A DNA stretch of 18,682 bases from an uncultured Roseburia sp. (GCA_900548205.1 URJS01000046.1:1-18682), one strand, 5' to 3'; numbered from the stretch's first letter, positions 1 to 7,421 are shown. The notes: generated by a model not told the origin, from the letters alone. Numbers and translations are program-made.

Positions 1-21
1 TCTCATGCGAGTGCGCATCCT

Positions 22-39
22 CACACGAAGTGTGTTTTT
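22..39 (+). terminator. possible weak plus-strand terminator at window edge
   Basis: CACAC (22-26) and GTGTG (30-34) form a 5-bp stem with loop GAA, followed by five T (35-39). It would serve a plus-strand gene ending before the window. The stem is short and the T run also belongs to the large palindrome at 35-79, so the role is uncertain. Confidence 0.35.
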
Positions 40-79
40 ATGACATAGGATTGCAAAGCAATTTCCTATGTCATAAAAA
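35..79. repeat. 16-bp perfect palindrome, possible dispersed repeat or bidirectional terminator
   Basis: Bases 35-50 are perfectly complementary to 64-79, with a smaller TTGC/GCAA stem (51-54 with 58-61) inside the loop. The arms end in T and A runs, so a transcript from either side would form a strong hairpin followed by U. It lies directly beyond the glyA terminator. The form suggests a dispersed intergenic repeat, but only one full copy is visible in this window. Confidence 0.6.
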
Positions 80-109
80 AGACACACTGAGAATCCAGCT
101 CTCAGTGTG
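75..109 (-). terminator. glyA rho-independent terminator
   Basis: On the minus strand a 10-bp stem (100-109 with 83-92, CACACTGAGA) with a 7-nt loop is followed by TCTTTTTT (82-75). It starts 18 nt after the glyA stop codon, a standard intrinsic terminator for that gene. Confidence 0.9.
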
Positions 110-126
110 CCTGTCTGCCCTACGCG

Positions 127-1365
127 TTATTTCAACGGATATTTTGCTGTCAGTTCACAAACGATCGCGCGCGCCTTCTCTGACGCTGCGTCTCCCTCTT
201 TGATCATAAGGGCAACTGCCTCTGCAATACGATCCATATCTTCGGTATTCATCCCGCGCGATGTCACTGCCGGCGTTCCCAGACGCACACCGCTTGTAAC
301 AAACGGAGATTTCGGATCATTTGGAATCGTATTCTTGTTGCAGGTGATATTTACCGAATCCAAAAGCTTTTCCACTTCCTTACCCGTACGGTCAAAATTC
401 GTCAAATCAACGAGAAGCAGATGATTGTCCGTACCGCCGGACACGATCTGAATGCCGCGCTCCATCAGCCCTTTGCACAATGCCTGCGCGTTATCAACAA
501 CCGCCTGCTGATATGCCTGAAATTCCGGCTGCAGCGCCTCCTTAAAGCAGATTGCCTTAGCCGCGATCACATGCATCAGCGGTCCGCCCTGAATCCCCGG
601 GAAGATCGCCTTGTTGAAATTATATTTCTCCGCAGCCTCCTGATTGCATAAGATCATACCGCCGCGCGGCCCGCGCAGCGTCTTATGCGTCGTTGTCGTC
701 ACAACATCCGCATATGGAATCGGGCTTGGATGAACGCCCGCTGCCACAAGTCCTGCAATATGCGCCATATCTACCATCAAGACAGCGCCGCATGCATCGG
801 CGATCTCACGGAACCGCTTAAAGTCGATCGTTCTTGCATAAGCAGACGCTCCTGCAATGATCATCTTCGGCTTGCACTCCAACGCCGTCTCCATAACCTT
901 ATCATAATCAATAAATCCCTCATCGTTTACCCCATACGGTACGATATGAAAATAGGTTCCCGAAAAATTCACGGGGCTTCCGTGCGTTAAATGCCCGCCG
1001 TGATCTAAATTCATACCCATTACCGTATCGCCCGGCTTTAAAATGGCGAACTGCACCGCCATATTTGCCTGTGCGCCGGAATGCGGCTGCACATTTACAT
1101 AATCACAGCCAAACAGCTTCTTCGCTCTCTCGATTGCCAGCTCCTCTACAACATCCACGCATTCACAGCCGCCGTAGTAGCGTTTTTGCGGATAGCCCTC
1201 CGCATATTTATTCGTCATCACACTGCCCATCGCCGACATGACTGCCGGGCTCACCCAGTTTTCAGACGCAATTAATTCAATATGATTATTTTGTCTGTCA
1301 AATTCCGCGCAGATCGCATCTGCAACTTCCATATCCACGGAACGAATGTCTTCCATTGTATACAT
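127..1365 (-). CDS. glyA: serine hydroxymethyltransferase
   Basis: Interconverts serine plus tetrahydrofolate and glycine plus 5,10-methylenetetrahydrofolate in the cytosol. It is the main source of one-carbon units and is PLP dependent. The 412-residue product has the family's full length. The PLP lysine sits in TTTTHKTLRGPRGG (K228), the cofactor-contacting Asp/His in VDMAHIAG (D199, H202), and the N-terminal SENWVSPAV corresponds to the family's SENxVS motif. The start at 1365 has a purine-rich GGGAAGGGAG site upstream; an ATG three codons in is an alternative. The gene appears monocistronic, with its own promoter (1434-1462) and terminator (75-109). No glycine riboswitch or T-box fits in the short leader. 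Identification is secure from the motifs and length. Confidence 0.97.
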   Translation of the reverse strand: MYTMEDIRSVDMEVADAICAEFDRQNNHIELIASENWVSPAVMSAMGSVMTNKYAEGYPQKRYYGGCECVDVVEELAIERAKKLFGCDYVNVQPHSGAQANMAVQFAILKPGDTVMGMNLDHGGHLTHGSPVNFSGTYFHIVPYGVNDEGFIDYDKVMETALECKPKMIIAGASAYARTIDFKRFREIADACGAVLMVDMAHIAGLVAAGVHPSPIPYADVVTTTTHKTLRGPRGGMILCNQEAAEKYNFNKAIFPGIQGGPLMHVIAAKAICFKEALQPEFQAYQQAVVDNAQALCKGLMERGIQIVSGGTDNHLLLVDLTNFDRTGKEVEKLLDSVNITCNKNTIPNDPKSPFVTSGVRLGTPAVTSRGMNTEDMDRIAEAVALMIKEGDAASEKARAIVCELTAKYPLK

Positions 1366-1433
1366 CGTATCGCTTCTCCCTTCCCTTATCCCTGTCTGCC
1401 TCTGCGGCAGCCCTGATTGCCGATTACCGGTTC

Positions 1434-1462
1434 ATTATAACGGACTTTCGCGGGCAAAGCAA
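1434..1462 (-). promoter_or_regulatory. glyA sigma-A promoter
   Basis: On the minus strand TTGCTT (1462-1457), a 17-bp spacer and a perfect TATAAT (1439-1434). The start of transcription would lie about 60 nt before the glyA ATG. The -35 box overlaps the inverted repeat at 1451-1480. Confidence 0.8.
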
Positions 1463-1480
1463 TGACAAAAGCCCTGCCCG
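1451..1480 (-). repeat. inverted repeat overlapping glyA -35 region
   Basis: Ten bases on each side (1471-1480 with 1451-1460) pair with two G-U wobbles around a 10-nt loop. There is no T run after it on the minus strand, so it is a poor terminator for the secDF/DUF1294 transcript. It overlaps the glyA -35 box and could be an operator or a 3' end hairpin. Confidence 0.4.
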
Positions 1481-1501
1481 TCTATAGCAATTTATTATCA
1501 A

Positions 1502-1765
1502 TCATATAAGCAGACAAAATAAAACGATTCCCACATGCAAAAGAAGGATCAACGGCATTCCCACAACGAAATACCAATGTCTCGTCTTATGACGAAATAC
1601 ATACATGCCCGCCCAGCTTCCAAGGCTGCCGCCGAGCAGACTGCTCAAAAAAAGCGTCCGCTCCGAAATCCGATAGGCATGGCGCACAGCCCTTTTCTTA
1701 TCTGCTCCCATCAAGAAAAATGCAGCCAGATTCATGACAAGGATATAACCGATCACTATCTTCAT
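1502..1765 (-). CDS. DUF1294 family small membrane protein
   Basis: An 87-residue integral membrane protein of the DUF1294 family, whose function is not known. Visible family marks are MGADKKRAVR in the first third, RISERTLFL, the glycine-rich LLGGSLGSWAGM and FRHKTRHWYF, with hydrophobic segments at both ends, so it should span the membrane three or so times. The ATG at 1765 is chosen over the GTG directly upstream because the only ribosome binding site, AGGA, overlaps the TAG stop of secDF and sits too close to the GTG. Stop and start are six bases apart, so translation is probably coupled to secDF. No canonical terminator follows. Confidence 0.85.
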   Translation of the reverse strand: MKIVIGYILVMNLAAFFLMGADKKRAVRHAYRISERTLFLSSLLGGSLGSWAGMYVFRHKTRHWYFVVGMPLILLLHVGIVLFCLLI

Positions 1766-1771
1766 CACGTC

Positions 1772-3937
1772 CTATGCCGCCTTACTCTTATTTCCAAGCC
1801 GCGTCTTCATCACATACCACAGCTGCGTTGCGATACAGATTGAAGAATATGCACCGCAGATCAAGCCTGCCATCAGCGGCAGCGCAAATTCGCGGATGCT
1901 TGCAACTCCGAACAAAAACAGCATAAATACCATGATAAAGGTCGTAATCGAGGTATTGATGCTTCGTGAGAGCGTCTGTGTCAGACTCTCATTCGCAACC
2001 TCCGCAAGCCTCTCCGGCGAAGCCGTTCCCTGAATTTTCCCAAGATTCTCACGAATACGGTCAAAAATAACGATGGTATCGTTAATGGAGTATCCGATAA
2101 TTGTCAGCATACATGCGATAAATGTGTTTCCGACAGAAATACGCAGCACCGAATATACGGCAAGCACAACCAGAACATCATGCAGCAGCGCAATGATCGC
2201 ACTTGCTCCAAACCGGATGTCCTTAAAGCGGAACCAGATATAGACTAACATACAAATCGTAGATACAATGACCGCAACCAGCGCATCCGAACGCATTTCT
2301 CCGCTGATCGTAGAGCTGATGCTCTGTGAGGTTATGGACTTTTCTTCCACCCCAAAGCTGTCCTTTAAGGCGGTATTTAATGCCTCGCGTTCTTCCAGAG
2401 AAAGCGTATGCGTCTTAATGGTGATCTGCGTCGTTCCCTCAACCTTGTTTGCCATGATATGATTGTCTCCGGTAATCTTTGACACTACCGGAACGATCTC
2501 GCTTTCAATCTGCTCGATCGTATAGTCCTTACCAAAATCAGCAGTTGTCGATGTACCGCCGACAAAATCAAGACCATAATTTAAAGCTCCGGTTCCCTTG
2601 ATCTCATGGACGCCCATCATGACAAATCCGCTTGCGATCACAAGGATCGATACCGTAAAGAATACTGCTTTTTTACCGAGGAAATTAATTGCTTTTCGTT
2701 CCTTGGCACGTCCATAATATTTCTCATTCTTCAGTCCGAGACCATACAGTGCATATAAAATCCATCGTGTCACCACAAGCGCGGTAAACATAGAAAGCAC
2801 AATACCGATCATCAAGGTGTAGGCAAAGCCCTTGACTGTGCCGGAACCAAGTCCCATCAGCACCACCGCAGCGATCAGGGTCGTGATATTTCCGTCCAAG
2901 ATTGCAGACATCGCTTTCTGGAAACCGATTTTGACTGCCGAGCTGATGGTCTTTCCTGTTGCGATCTCCTCACGGATACGCGCAAAAATGATCACGTTCG
3001 CGTCAACTGCCATACCAATGCCTAAAATGATTCCGGCAATTCCCGGAAGTGTCAGCGTGATCTCAAACAAATACAGCGTCACAATGACAAGCCCCGTATA
3101 GATCAAAAGCGCCACAGACGCCGCCACGCCCGGAAGCGCATAGACAACGATCATAAACAAGATAACAAGCAAAAGACCGACCGCTGCCGCCTTTAGGCTG
3201 GATGCGATCGCCTGACTTCCCAGCTGCGCGCCCACAACGCTCGACTCCAGCTCCTCAAGCTTCAAGGACAAAGAACCGATGCGTATCTGTGTCGCCAGCG
3301 TCTCCGCCTGCTCATAGGAGGTCATGCCCGTAATCTGCGCCGAGCCTCCTGTAATCGCCTCCTGCACCATAGGATTGCTGATCTGTTCGCCGTCATAGAC
3401 GATCGGAAGCCGTTTGCCGACATTTTCAGCCGTCACTTCACTAAAAAGCTTCGCGCCTTCCTCCGTCAGGCTTAACTGTACCACATACTCCTTATTTCCA
3501 TAGGCGTCCTCTGTTGTCCCTGCCTTCGCGCTCGCGACCTGATCTCCCGTCATATACACCGTGCCGTCTGCAAGCTGAAACTCCAAGGATCCGGGATTGC
3601 CCAGTTCCTCCAAGATCATATTCGCATCTGATTCTCCCGGGATCTCTACCGTAATGCGGTCGTCTCCCACCTGATAGACCGATGCCTCCGTGCTGTATCC
3701 TTCCACACGCCTCTGCAGCTTGTAGATCGTATCGCTCATATCCTCCCCGCTTGGATTCTCATCTAAAACCTGGTAGGTGATCGATACTCCGCCGGAAAGA
3801 TCAAGACCTAACGGTATACTCATCGTTTTCCCGATACCGGTGGAAGAAAGAATGATGGATGCCCAGTAGGCAAGTCCCGCCAGCGCCGCAAAAACTGCGA
3901 ACAAAACAACTGCTGCTTTCCGTTTCTTCATATTCAT
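1772..3937 (-). CDS. secDF: protein translocase subunit SecDF (fused SecD-SecF)
   Basis: RND-type accessory subunit of the Sec translocon. It uses the proton gradient to pull exported proteins across the membrane and to help insert membrane proteins. About 721 residues, fusing SecD and SecF, each normally six-pass. The SecD half has an N-terminal membrane segment, then GLDLSGG (about residue 45), the extracytoplasmic domain with LGNPGSLEFQL, and GIGMAVDANVIIFARIREE in the membrane part. The SecF half starts around GLDFVGGTS and carries YSINDTIVIFDRIREN, including the conserved aspartates. The reading frame is open to 4003, but the ATG at 3937 (MNMKKRK) is preferred: a basic N-terminus directly precedes the first membrane helix and a weak AAAGTGAG lies 9 nt upstream. 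It is followed within 6 nt by the DUF1294 gene. Confidence 0.96.
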   Translation of the reverse strand: MNMKKRKAAVVLFAVFAALAGLAYWASIILSSTGIGKTMSIPLGLDLSGGVSITYQVLDENPSGEDMSDTIYKLQRRVEGYSTEASVYQVGDDRITVEIPGESDANMILEELGNPGSLEFQLADGTVYMTGDQVASAKAGTTEDAYGNKEYVVQLSLTEEGAKLFSEVTAENVGKRLPIVYDGEQISNPMVQEAITGGSAQITGMTSYEQAETLATQIRIGSLSLKLEELESSVVGAQLGSQAIASSLKAAAVGLLLVILFMIVVYALPGVAASVALLIYTGLVIVTLYLFEITLTLPGIAGIILGIGMAVDANVIIFARIREEIATGKTISSAVKIGFQKAMSAILDGNITTLIAAVVLMGLGSGTVKGFAYTLMIGIVLSMFTALVVTRWILYALYGLGLKNEKYYGRAKERKAINFLGKKAVFFTVSILVIASGFVMMGVHEIKGTGALNYGLDFVGGTSTTADFGKDYTIEQIESEIVPVVSKITGDNHIMANKVEGTTQITIKTHTLSLEEREALNTALKDSFGVEEKSITSQSISSTISGEMRSDALVAVIVSTICMLVYIWFRFKDIRFGASAIIALLHDVLVVLAVYSVLRISVGNTFIACMLTIIGYSINDTIVIFDRIRENLGKIQGTASPERLAEVANESLTQTLSRSINTSITTFIMVFMLFLFGVASIREFALPLMAGLICGAYSSICIATQLWYVMKTRLGNKSKAA

Positions 3938-4038
3938 AATTTCATTCTCACTTTCTAGCATTTGTATCACGCACAAATGACCGAACGCTATGCGGACGGT
4001 CATCTTGAAGCGCCATGTTCACTTACTATGCCTTAGAC

Positions 4039-4047
4039 AGTATATCA
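4039..4047 (-). promoter_or_regulatory. possible secDF extended -10 promoter
   Basis: TGATATACT on the minus strand (4047-4039) is an extended -10 element about 100 nt upstream of the secDF start. No good -35 box is seen 17 bp upstream, so the call depends on the extended -10 alone. Confidence 0.4.
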
Positions 4048-4076
4048 CAGCAGTATCTATAAGAAAAGTCTTTTTT

Positions 4077-4469
4077 TCAGCTCACCATTCCTCCTGCCAT
4101 TCCCGATGCAGCGCACAGGATCAACGTTGTGACCGCCCTTGTCAGATCTACCTCAAAGCCGCCGCCTACAATTGCCGACACTGCCATCAGCACCACAAAA
4201 TAGATGACTCCCGCCGATAAGCCCCACAGATATTTCTGCTCCCGCATCAGCTTTCCCATAAGAAAACCGCCCACAAGGCCGGAGATCACATAAATAACAA
4301 CAATCCCGATCCTCACCGCCTGTTCCGTCAACTCCAGCTTATACAACAGCAGCGCAAGCAAAAGCAGCAGAAGCCCACTGATAATAAACATCACAAACAC
4401 TGCTGCAAATAATGCGTTTGCCGGACTCCCCTTTGCATCTGCCGGTCTGCTTCTTCGTTCCATCTTCAT
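4077..4469 (-). CDS. TIGR04086 family four-pass membrane protein
   Basis: About 130 residues with a basic N-terminus (MERRSRPAD) and four hydrophobic segments, roughly residues 20-40, 50-72, 80-100 and 110-130. The pattern GIVVIYVISGLVGGF ... LWGLSAGVIYF ... LILCAASGMAGGM matches the TIGR04086 membrane family of Clostridia as I recall it; molecular function unknown. In relatives the family often sits near yajC, tgt or the SCIFF peptide genes; here it is followed by secDF after about 140 nt, with no SCIFF gene between. Start choice is open: ATG at 4475 has AGG only one base away, whereas ATG at 4469 has AGG with 7-nt spacing and is preferred. Confidence 0.8.
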   Translation of the reverse strand: MKMERRSRPADAKGSPANALFAAVFVMFIISGLLLLLLALLLYKLELTEQAVRIGIVVIYVISGLVGGFLMGKLMREQKYLWGLSAGVIYFVVLMAVSAIVGGGFEVDLTRAVTTLILCAASGMAGGMVS

Positions 4470-4480
4470 ATCCATACCTG

Positions 4481-4511
4481 CCCGCTAAAATATATTTTAA
4501 ATATATGCGGG
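4481..4511 (-). promoter_or_regulatory. AT-rich hairpin upstream of the TIGR04086 start
   Basis: CCCGC (4481-4485) and GCGGG (4507-4511) flank an AT-only core that itself contains TATATTT/AAATATA. No T run follows on the minus strand. The GC arm lies next to the presumed ribosome binding site, so the hairpin could affect translation; the core could equally be promoter DNA. Confidence 0.3.
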
Positions 4512-4536
4512 GGCAGTCCTCGATATGACTCTGTCC

Positions 4537-5451
4537 CTAAACCGCAAACACCATGCGGTAAAACGCCTCAAAAGAGCCTCCCGGCGCAAGTGCATTCTCA
4601 TAAGCACGCTCTGCGATGCTTCCCTCAAAATCCTCCGCGTCACATCTTCCATACCACGGCTCAATGCATACAAACGGCGCATCCTTCCCCTCCGGAGACC
4701 AGAGAGCAAACATCGGCGCGTCAAAGCAGACCGTCACATAAGCATTTCCCTCACGATCCAACAGGGCAACCTCCCCCGTCTGCTTGTGATCTGCCATATA
4801 AGTACAGTCGTCAAAAAAGCCCGGCGTAAACAAAGCAACTCCATCCGAAAGCTTAAGAACGCGGTCCTCCAACACTGCCAGCCCCTCCTTGGAATTTCCA
4901 TGATGATGCAGCTCATCTGTCAGTCCGCCGAACCGCAGACCATATCCAAGCTTATCCTTCTCACCATGAATCGGACACAAAAATCCGGGATGTGCGCCAA
5001 TGGAAAAATACATGATCTTCTCATCCGTGTTCTCCACGCACCAGCTGACCTTGACCTCATTTTCCAAAAGCTCATAGCCGATGTGAAGGCAAAAGGAAAA
5101 CGGATAATTCTGATACGTCTGCTCATCTGAGACAAGCGCAAACCAGATGCTGTTTTCCGCCTGCGTATCACAAGCCTCCGCCTCTCTGCCATCCACATAC
5201 TCACAGGAAAACTCCATATCCCGCGCAAAGCCGTGCTGTCCCATTGCGTAGCGCTTCCCCTCGTAAATATACTCTTTATTTTTCGGCATTCCGACAAACG
5301 GAAAAAGCACCGGAGACGTCCGCTCCCAGTATCTTGAGTCCCCCTGCCACATATATTCCAGCCCATCGCTCTTACGCTTTACCGACTTCACCTCTGCACC
5401 GCGCGAATCGATCTCCACACGCAGCGTTTCATTCTCCAGGAAATATCTCAT
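4537..5451 (-). CDS. aldose 1-epimerase family protein (LacX-like)
   Basis: Galactose-mutarotase-fold enzyme expected to interconvert alpha and beta anomers of an aldose or aldose phosphate in the cytosol. The 304-residue product fits the LacX/YeaD-like branch in length. Visible marks are YMWQGDSRYWERTSPVLFPF near residue 33, GQHGFARDMEF (H73), IGAHPGFLCP with the second conserved histidine, and EPWYGRCD near the C-terminus carrying the likely catalytic glutamate. The frame is open to 5490, but the ATG at 5451 is chosen because GGAGGAG lies 6 nt before it. The true sugar substrate cannot be read from sequence, and no sugar-pathway gene is adjacent. The upstream leader holds a terminator and a possible antiterminator. 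Confidence 0.88.
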   Translation of the reverse strand: MRYFLENETLRVEIDSRGAEVKSVKRKSDGLEYMWQGDSRYWERTSPVLFPFVGMPKNKEYIYEGKRYAMGQHGFARDMEFSCEYVDGREAEACDTQAENSIWFALVSDEQTYQNYPFSFCLHIGYELLENEVKVSWCVENTDEKIMYFSIGAHPGFLCPIHGEKDKLGYGLRFGGLTDELHHHGNSKEGLAVLEDRVLKLSDGVALFTPGFFDDCTYMADHKQTGEVALLDREGNAYVTVCFDAPMFALWSPEGKDAPFVCIEPWYGRCDAEDFEGSIAERAYENALAPGGSFEAFYRMVFAV

Positions 5452-5490
5452 CTGTCTCTCCTCCAGTTCCATTGTTCTGCTTCCGCCCAC

Positions 5491-5531
5491 AAAAAACTCC
5501 TGCCGCAGAAAACGTCTCTGCCCCCGGCAGG
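5491..5531 (-). terminator. intrinsic terminator in the leader of the epimerase gene
   Basis: On the minus strand CCTGCC (5531-5526) pairs with GGCAGG (5504-5499), with an inner GCAGA/TCTGC stem and a GGG bulge, followed by AGTTTTTT (5498-5491). It lies between a good promoter (5595-5603) and the gene, so it can act as a conditional terminator. It could also simply end the hemolysin III transcript. Confidence 0.75.
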
Positions 5532-5564
5532 TTCTCTGTCGAAGGCTTACCTGACGCAGGCTTC
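5526..5564 (-). promoter_or_regulatory. candidate antiterminator/anti-antiterminator of an attenuator
   Basis: CAGGT (5553-5549) can pair either with CCTG (5560-5557) in an upstream hairpin also closed by GAAG/CTTC, or with ACCTG (5532-5528), which includes the first arm of the terminator. These exclusive pairings form the classical four-segment attenuator layout. I recognise no known riboswitch class or leader peptide in it. Confidence 0.4.
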
Positions 5565-5594
5565 ATGCAGCGGCACCATATACTTACTGCGAAA

Positions 5595-5603
5595 ATTATA
5601 CCA
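5595..5603 (-). promoter_or_regulatory. extended -10 promoter for the epimerase gene
   Basis: TGGTATAAT (5603-5595, minus strand) is a perfect extended -10. The -35 is poor. Transcription would begin near 5588, giving a leader of about 135 nt that includes the terminator at 5491-5531. Confidence 0.65.
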
Positions 5604-5644
5604 CATGTACCACCGCAAAGGAAAGCCTTCTGTTTGTTTTGATG

Positions 5645-6295
5645 CTACAGCACATAACGGTACATGAAAATAAAATGACAGATGCTGCCCGCCATCACGA
5701 ACAAGTGAAAAATCTCATGACTCCCAAAATTTGCATGACGCTGGTCAAATACAGGCAGCTTTAGCGCATAGACGATCCCTCCCACTGTATAGACGATCCC
5801 GCCCGCAAGCAGCCACAGAAAGCCCGCCGTGGGCAAGGTACTTACCAGCTGTCCGAATACAAAAACACAAACCCAGCCCATCGCGATATAGATCACCGAA
5901 GAAAACCACTTGGGACAGTTGATCCAAAGCATCTTGATCAGCATACCGGCGGCTGCGATCCCCCAAACCGCGGCAAGCAGCGTGTAGCCGGCTGTTCCCC
6001 CGAGCACGATCATGCACACCGGCGTATACGATCCAGCGATCAGCACAAATATCATCATATGATCCAGCTTCTTAAAAATCGAAAGCATGCGCTTTGGTAC
6101 GGTCACCGCATGATACAGCGTGCTCGCGCCATACAAAAGAACCATACTCCCTATAAATACCATCATTGCCCATACGGCTGTCTCACTCCCTGACAAGCCA
6201 GCCTTTGCCAAAAGGGGCATCGCCGCTGCCCCCGCAAGCAGCATTCCTATAAAATGTGTGATCGCACTTCCCGGCTCCCGAATCGTAATCTGCAT
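5645..6295 (-). CDS. hemolysin III / PAQR family membrane protein
   Basis: Seven-pass membrane protein of the HlyIII/YqfA branch of the PAQR superfamily. Despite the name the cellular role in bacteria is unclear; PAQR proteins bind zinc and eukaryotic members act as receptors or lipid hydrolases. The 216 residues match the family's usual length. Conserved marks: EPGSAITHFIG at the N-terminus, YGASTLYH (H62), KLDHMMIFVLIAGSYTP (D78, H79), and HEIFHLFVMAGSICHF at the end, whose H193, H197 and H207 with H62 are the expected metal ligands. The frame is open to 6394, but the ATG at 6295 has a near-perfect AAGGAGG with 8-nt spacing and starts where family members do. Promoter at 6366-6394; the leader contains two inverted repeats. 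Confidence 0.92.
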   Translation of the reverse strand: MQITIREPGSAITHFIGMLLAGAAAMPLLAKAGLSGSETAVWAMMVFIGSMVLLYGASTLYHAVTVPKRMLSIFKKLDHMMIFVLIAGSYTPVCMIVLGGTAGYTLLAAVWGIAAAGMLIKMLWINCPKWFSSVIYIAMGWVCVFVFGQLVSTLPTAGFLWLLAGGIVYTVGGIVYALKLPVFDQRHANFGSHEIFHLFVMAGSICHFIFMYRYVL

Positions 6296-6322
6296 CACAT
6301 ATCCCTCCTTCTTCAAACTCTT

Positions 6323-6353
6323 ACTATATTTCAATATATAGTTTTCAAAACTA
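6323..6353. promoter_or_regulatory. two overlapping inverted repeats in the hemolysin III leader
   Basis: ACTATAT/ATATAGT arms with a 6-nt loop (6323-6342) overlap TAGTTTT-C-AAAACTA (6339-6353). Both lie between the promoter and the ribosome binding site of the hemolysin III gene, a position expected for a repressor site or an RNA hairpin. No regulator gene is nearby. Confidence 0.4.
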
Positions 6354-6365
6354 CTTGTTGTGTTT

Positions 6366-6394
6366 ATACTACTCTTATTCTCTGAAAATGTCAA
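6366..6394 (-). promoter_or_regulatory. hemolysin III gene promoter
   Basis: TTGACA (6394-6389) with a 17-bp spacer and TAGTAT (6371-6366) on the minus strand. The -35 is perfect, the -10 matches four of six. Confidence 0.6.
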
Positions 6395-6514
6395 CGCAGC
6401 TATTCTTAATTTTTTCTAAACCAAATTTTTCCACTCCCCTATACCTTTTCCTGCTTATCCAAAAACGAATTGTCCATGACTTTTCCCGTGACCTCTTTTT
6501 GAAAAAACGGGTAT

Positions 6515-6562
6515 AAAAAAAGACCGGCGACTTTTTCACATGCCAATGTGTGTCAACGGTCT
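6515..6562 (-). terminator. terminator closing the accessory patch
   Basis: On the minus strand AGACCG (6562-6557) pairs with CGGTCT (6526-6521), with an inner CACAT/ATGTG hairpin, followed by seven T (6521-6515). It lies about 50 nt after the fragment ending at 6610. On the plus strand it is followed by GATTTTT, so it may be weakly bidirectional. Confidence 0.75.
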
Positions 6563-6609
6563 GATTTTTCGCATTTAGTTGTCAGGTTTGTGCCGGTACA
6601 GAAACATTT

Positions 6610-6888
6610 TTACAGATGCTTTGAGCATTTCTTCCATGCAACTATCAACAAGTGGCTGATATAAGAAATCCGGATGACTTCCATTTCGGGACGCACGATT
6701 ACTGCAAGGAGCTGCTTATCCTTTTGAGGCATATCTATTTCTGATTTTTCTATTTCCTTTCCCTCCATTAAACCGCAGTCAAATGTAACTAATTCATTTG
6801 CTTTGATCTTTCCCTGATTAAACTTTTGCAGATTTATATCATTGATACACCTTCCTATCAAATAAGCAACTTCCGTTTTTTGCCCCGT
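6610..6888 (-). pseudogene. start-less C-terminal fragment, function unknown
   Basis: A reading frame of about 90 codons is open from just after a TAA at 6889-6891 to 6610. It contains no ATG or GTG near its beginning; the first possible start is TTG at 6861 with no ribosome binding site. The predicted protein reads like real coding sequence (YLIGRCINDINLQKF, ANELVTFDCG, IDMPQKDKQL, VIVRPEMEVIRISYISH) but I do not recognise the family. It begins 20 nt after the stop of the 158-residue gene. The simplest reading is a gene that lost its 5' end, possibly a relative of small immunity proteins; this is a guess from size and context. Confidence 0.5.
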
Positions 6889-6910
6889 TTAGCTCCCGAT
6901 GAACCGGAAG

Positions 6911-7387
6911 CTATTCACACAATTCCTTACGGAGATTTTCACAATCCTGTGCCATTTCCTGCATATCCCCAACAGGAACCATCTCATGAAGATCGTAAGT
7001 CAACGGCTCTTTTACAAAATGCGCCAGTGCCTTGTCCATCGCATTCCTTTCTTCTTCGGTAAAAGTGATGCAGACTGTATCGGTATTTTCATCATCCAAC
7101 AATTCTCCGATGGACACACTGCCATTTACAGAACACTCCAGCATCAAAGCCGCCAGATCGGTTATCAGATCAATAGCATAATAAAACTCATGCTCCCCGC
7201 CTTCTGCATCAACATATCCAAGATTGGATGAGGTGCGAAAATCCCAATTTAAATTATTCAGACCCGTATCCGCAAATATCTCACTTAAAGTCAGTTCTGC
7301 TTTCTGCTTGTCAATCAAATAATCCAGTAAGGTCAGACTGTCATCTGTACCACCAATGTAATTCCCCCAATACTTTTCAATGTACAT
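6911..7387 (-). CDS. small acidic soluble protein, immunity-like, family not recognised
   Basis: A 158-residue protein with no signal peptide or membrane segment and a strong excess of Asp and Glu. It opens with MYIEKYWGNYIGGTDDSLTL, has an aspartate-rich middle (IGELLDDENTDTV) and ends in an acidic helix (AQDCENLRKELCE). Start at 7387 is supported by AAGGAGG with 8-nt spacing. I do not recognise the family with certainty. Size, acidity, single-gene setting and the broken unknown gene after it resemble orphan immunity proteins of polymorphic toxin systems, but no toxin is present. An extended -10 (7422-7430) and the terminator at 6515-6562 make it a self-contained unit inserted between hemolysin III and asnS. 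Confidence 0.75.
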   Translation of the reverse strand: MYIEKYWGNYIGGTDDSLTLLDYLIDKQKAELTLSEIFADTGLNNLNWDFRTSSNLGYVDAEGGEHEFYYAIDLITDLAALMLECSVNGSVSIGELLDDENTDTVCITFTEEERNAMDKALAHFVKEPLTYDLHEMVPVGDMQEMAQDCENLRKELCE

Positions 7388-7421
7388 GTTTATTTCCTCC
7401 TTATCAACTCCACTTAGGAAA

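Larger units (their letters stand above)
6296..6609. other. gene-free stretch between hemolysin III and the accessory patch
   Basis: This 314-nt stretch holds the hemolysin III leader and promoter (6296-6394), a small hairpin with CCCGT (6485-6489) and ACGGG (6507-6511), and the terminator at 6515-6562. I see no convincing small ORF in the rest, which is AT-rich. Confidence 0.6.

Noticed and set aside
1366..1433. Glycine riboswitch before glyA
   Set aside because: The leader is under 70 nt and shows none of the conserved aptamer core.
4525..5130. 201-codon plus-strand ORF
   Set aside because: Entirely antisense to the epimerase gene, basic and low in structure, no ribosome binding site; the minus-strand frame has clear family motifs.
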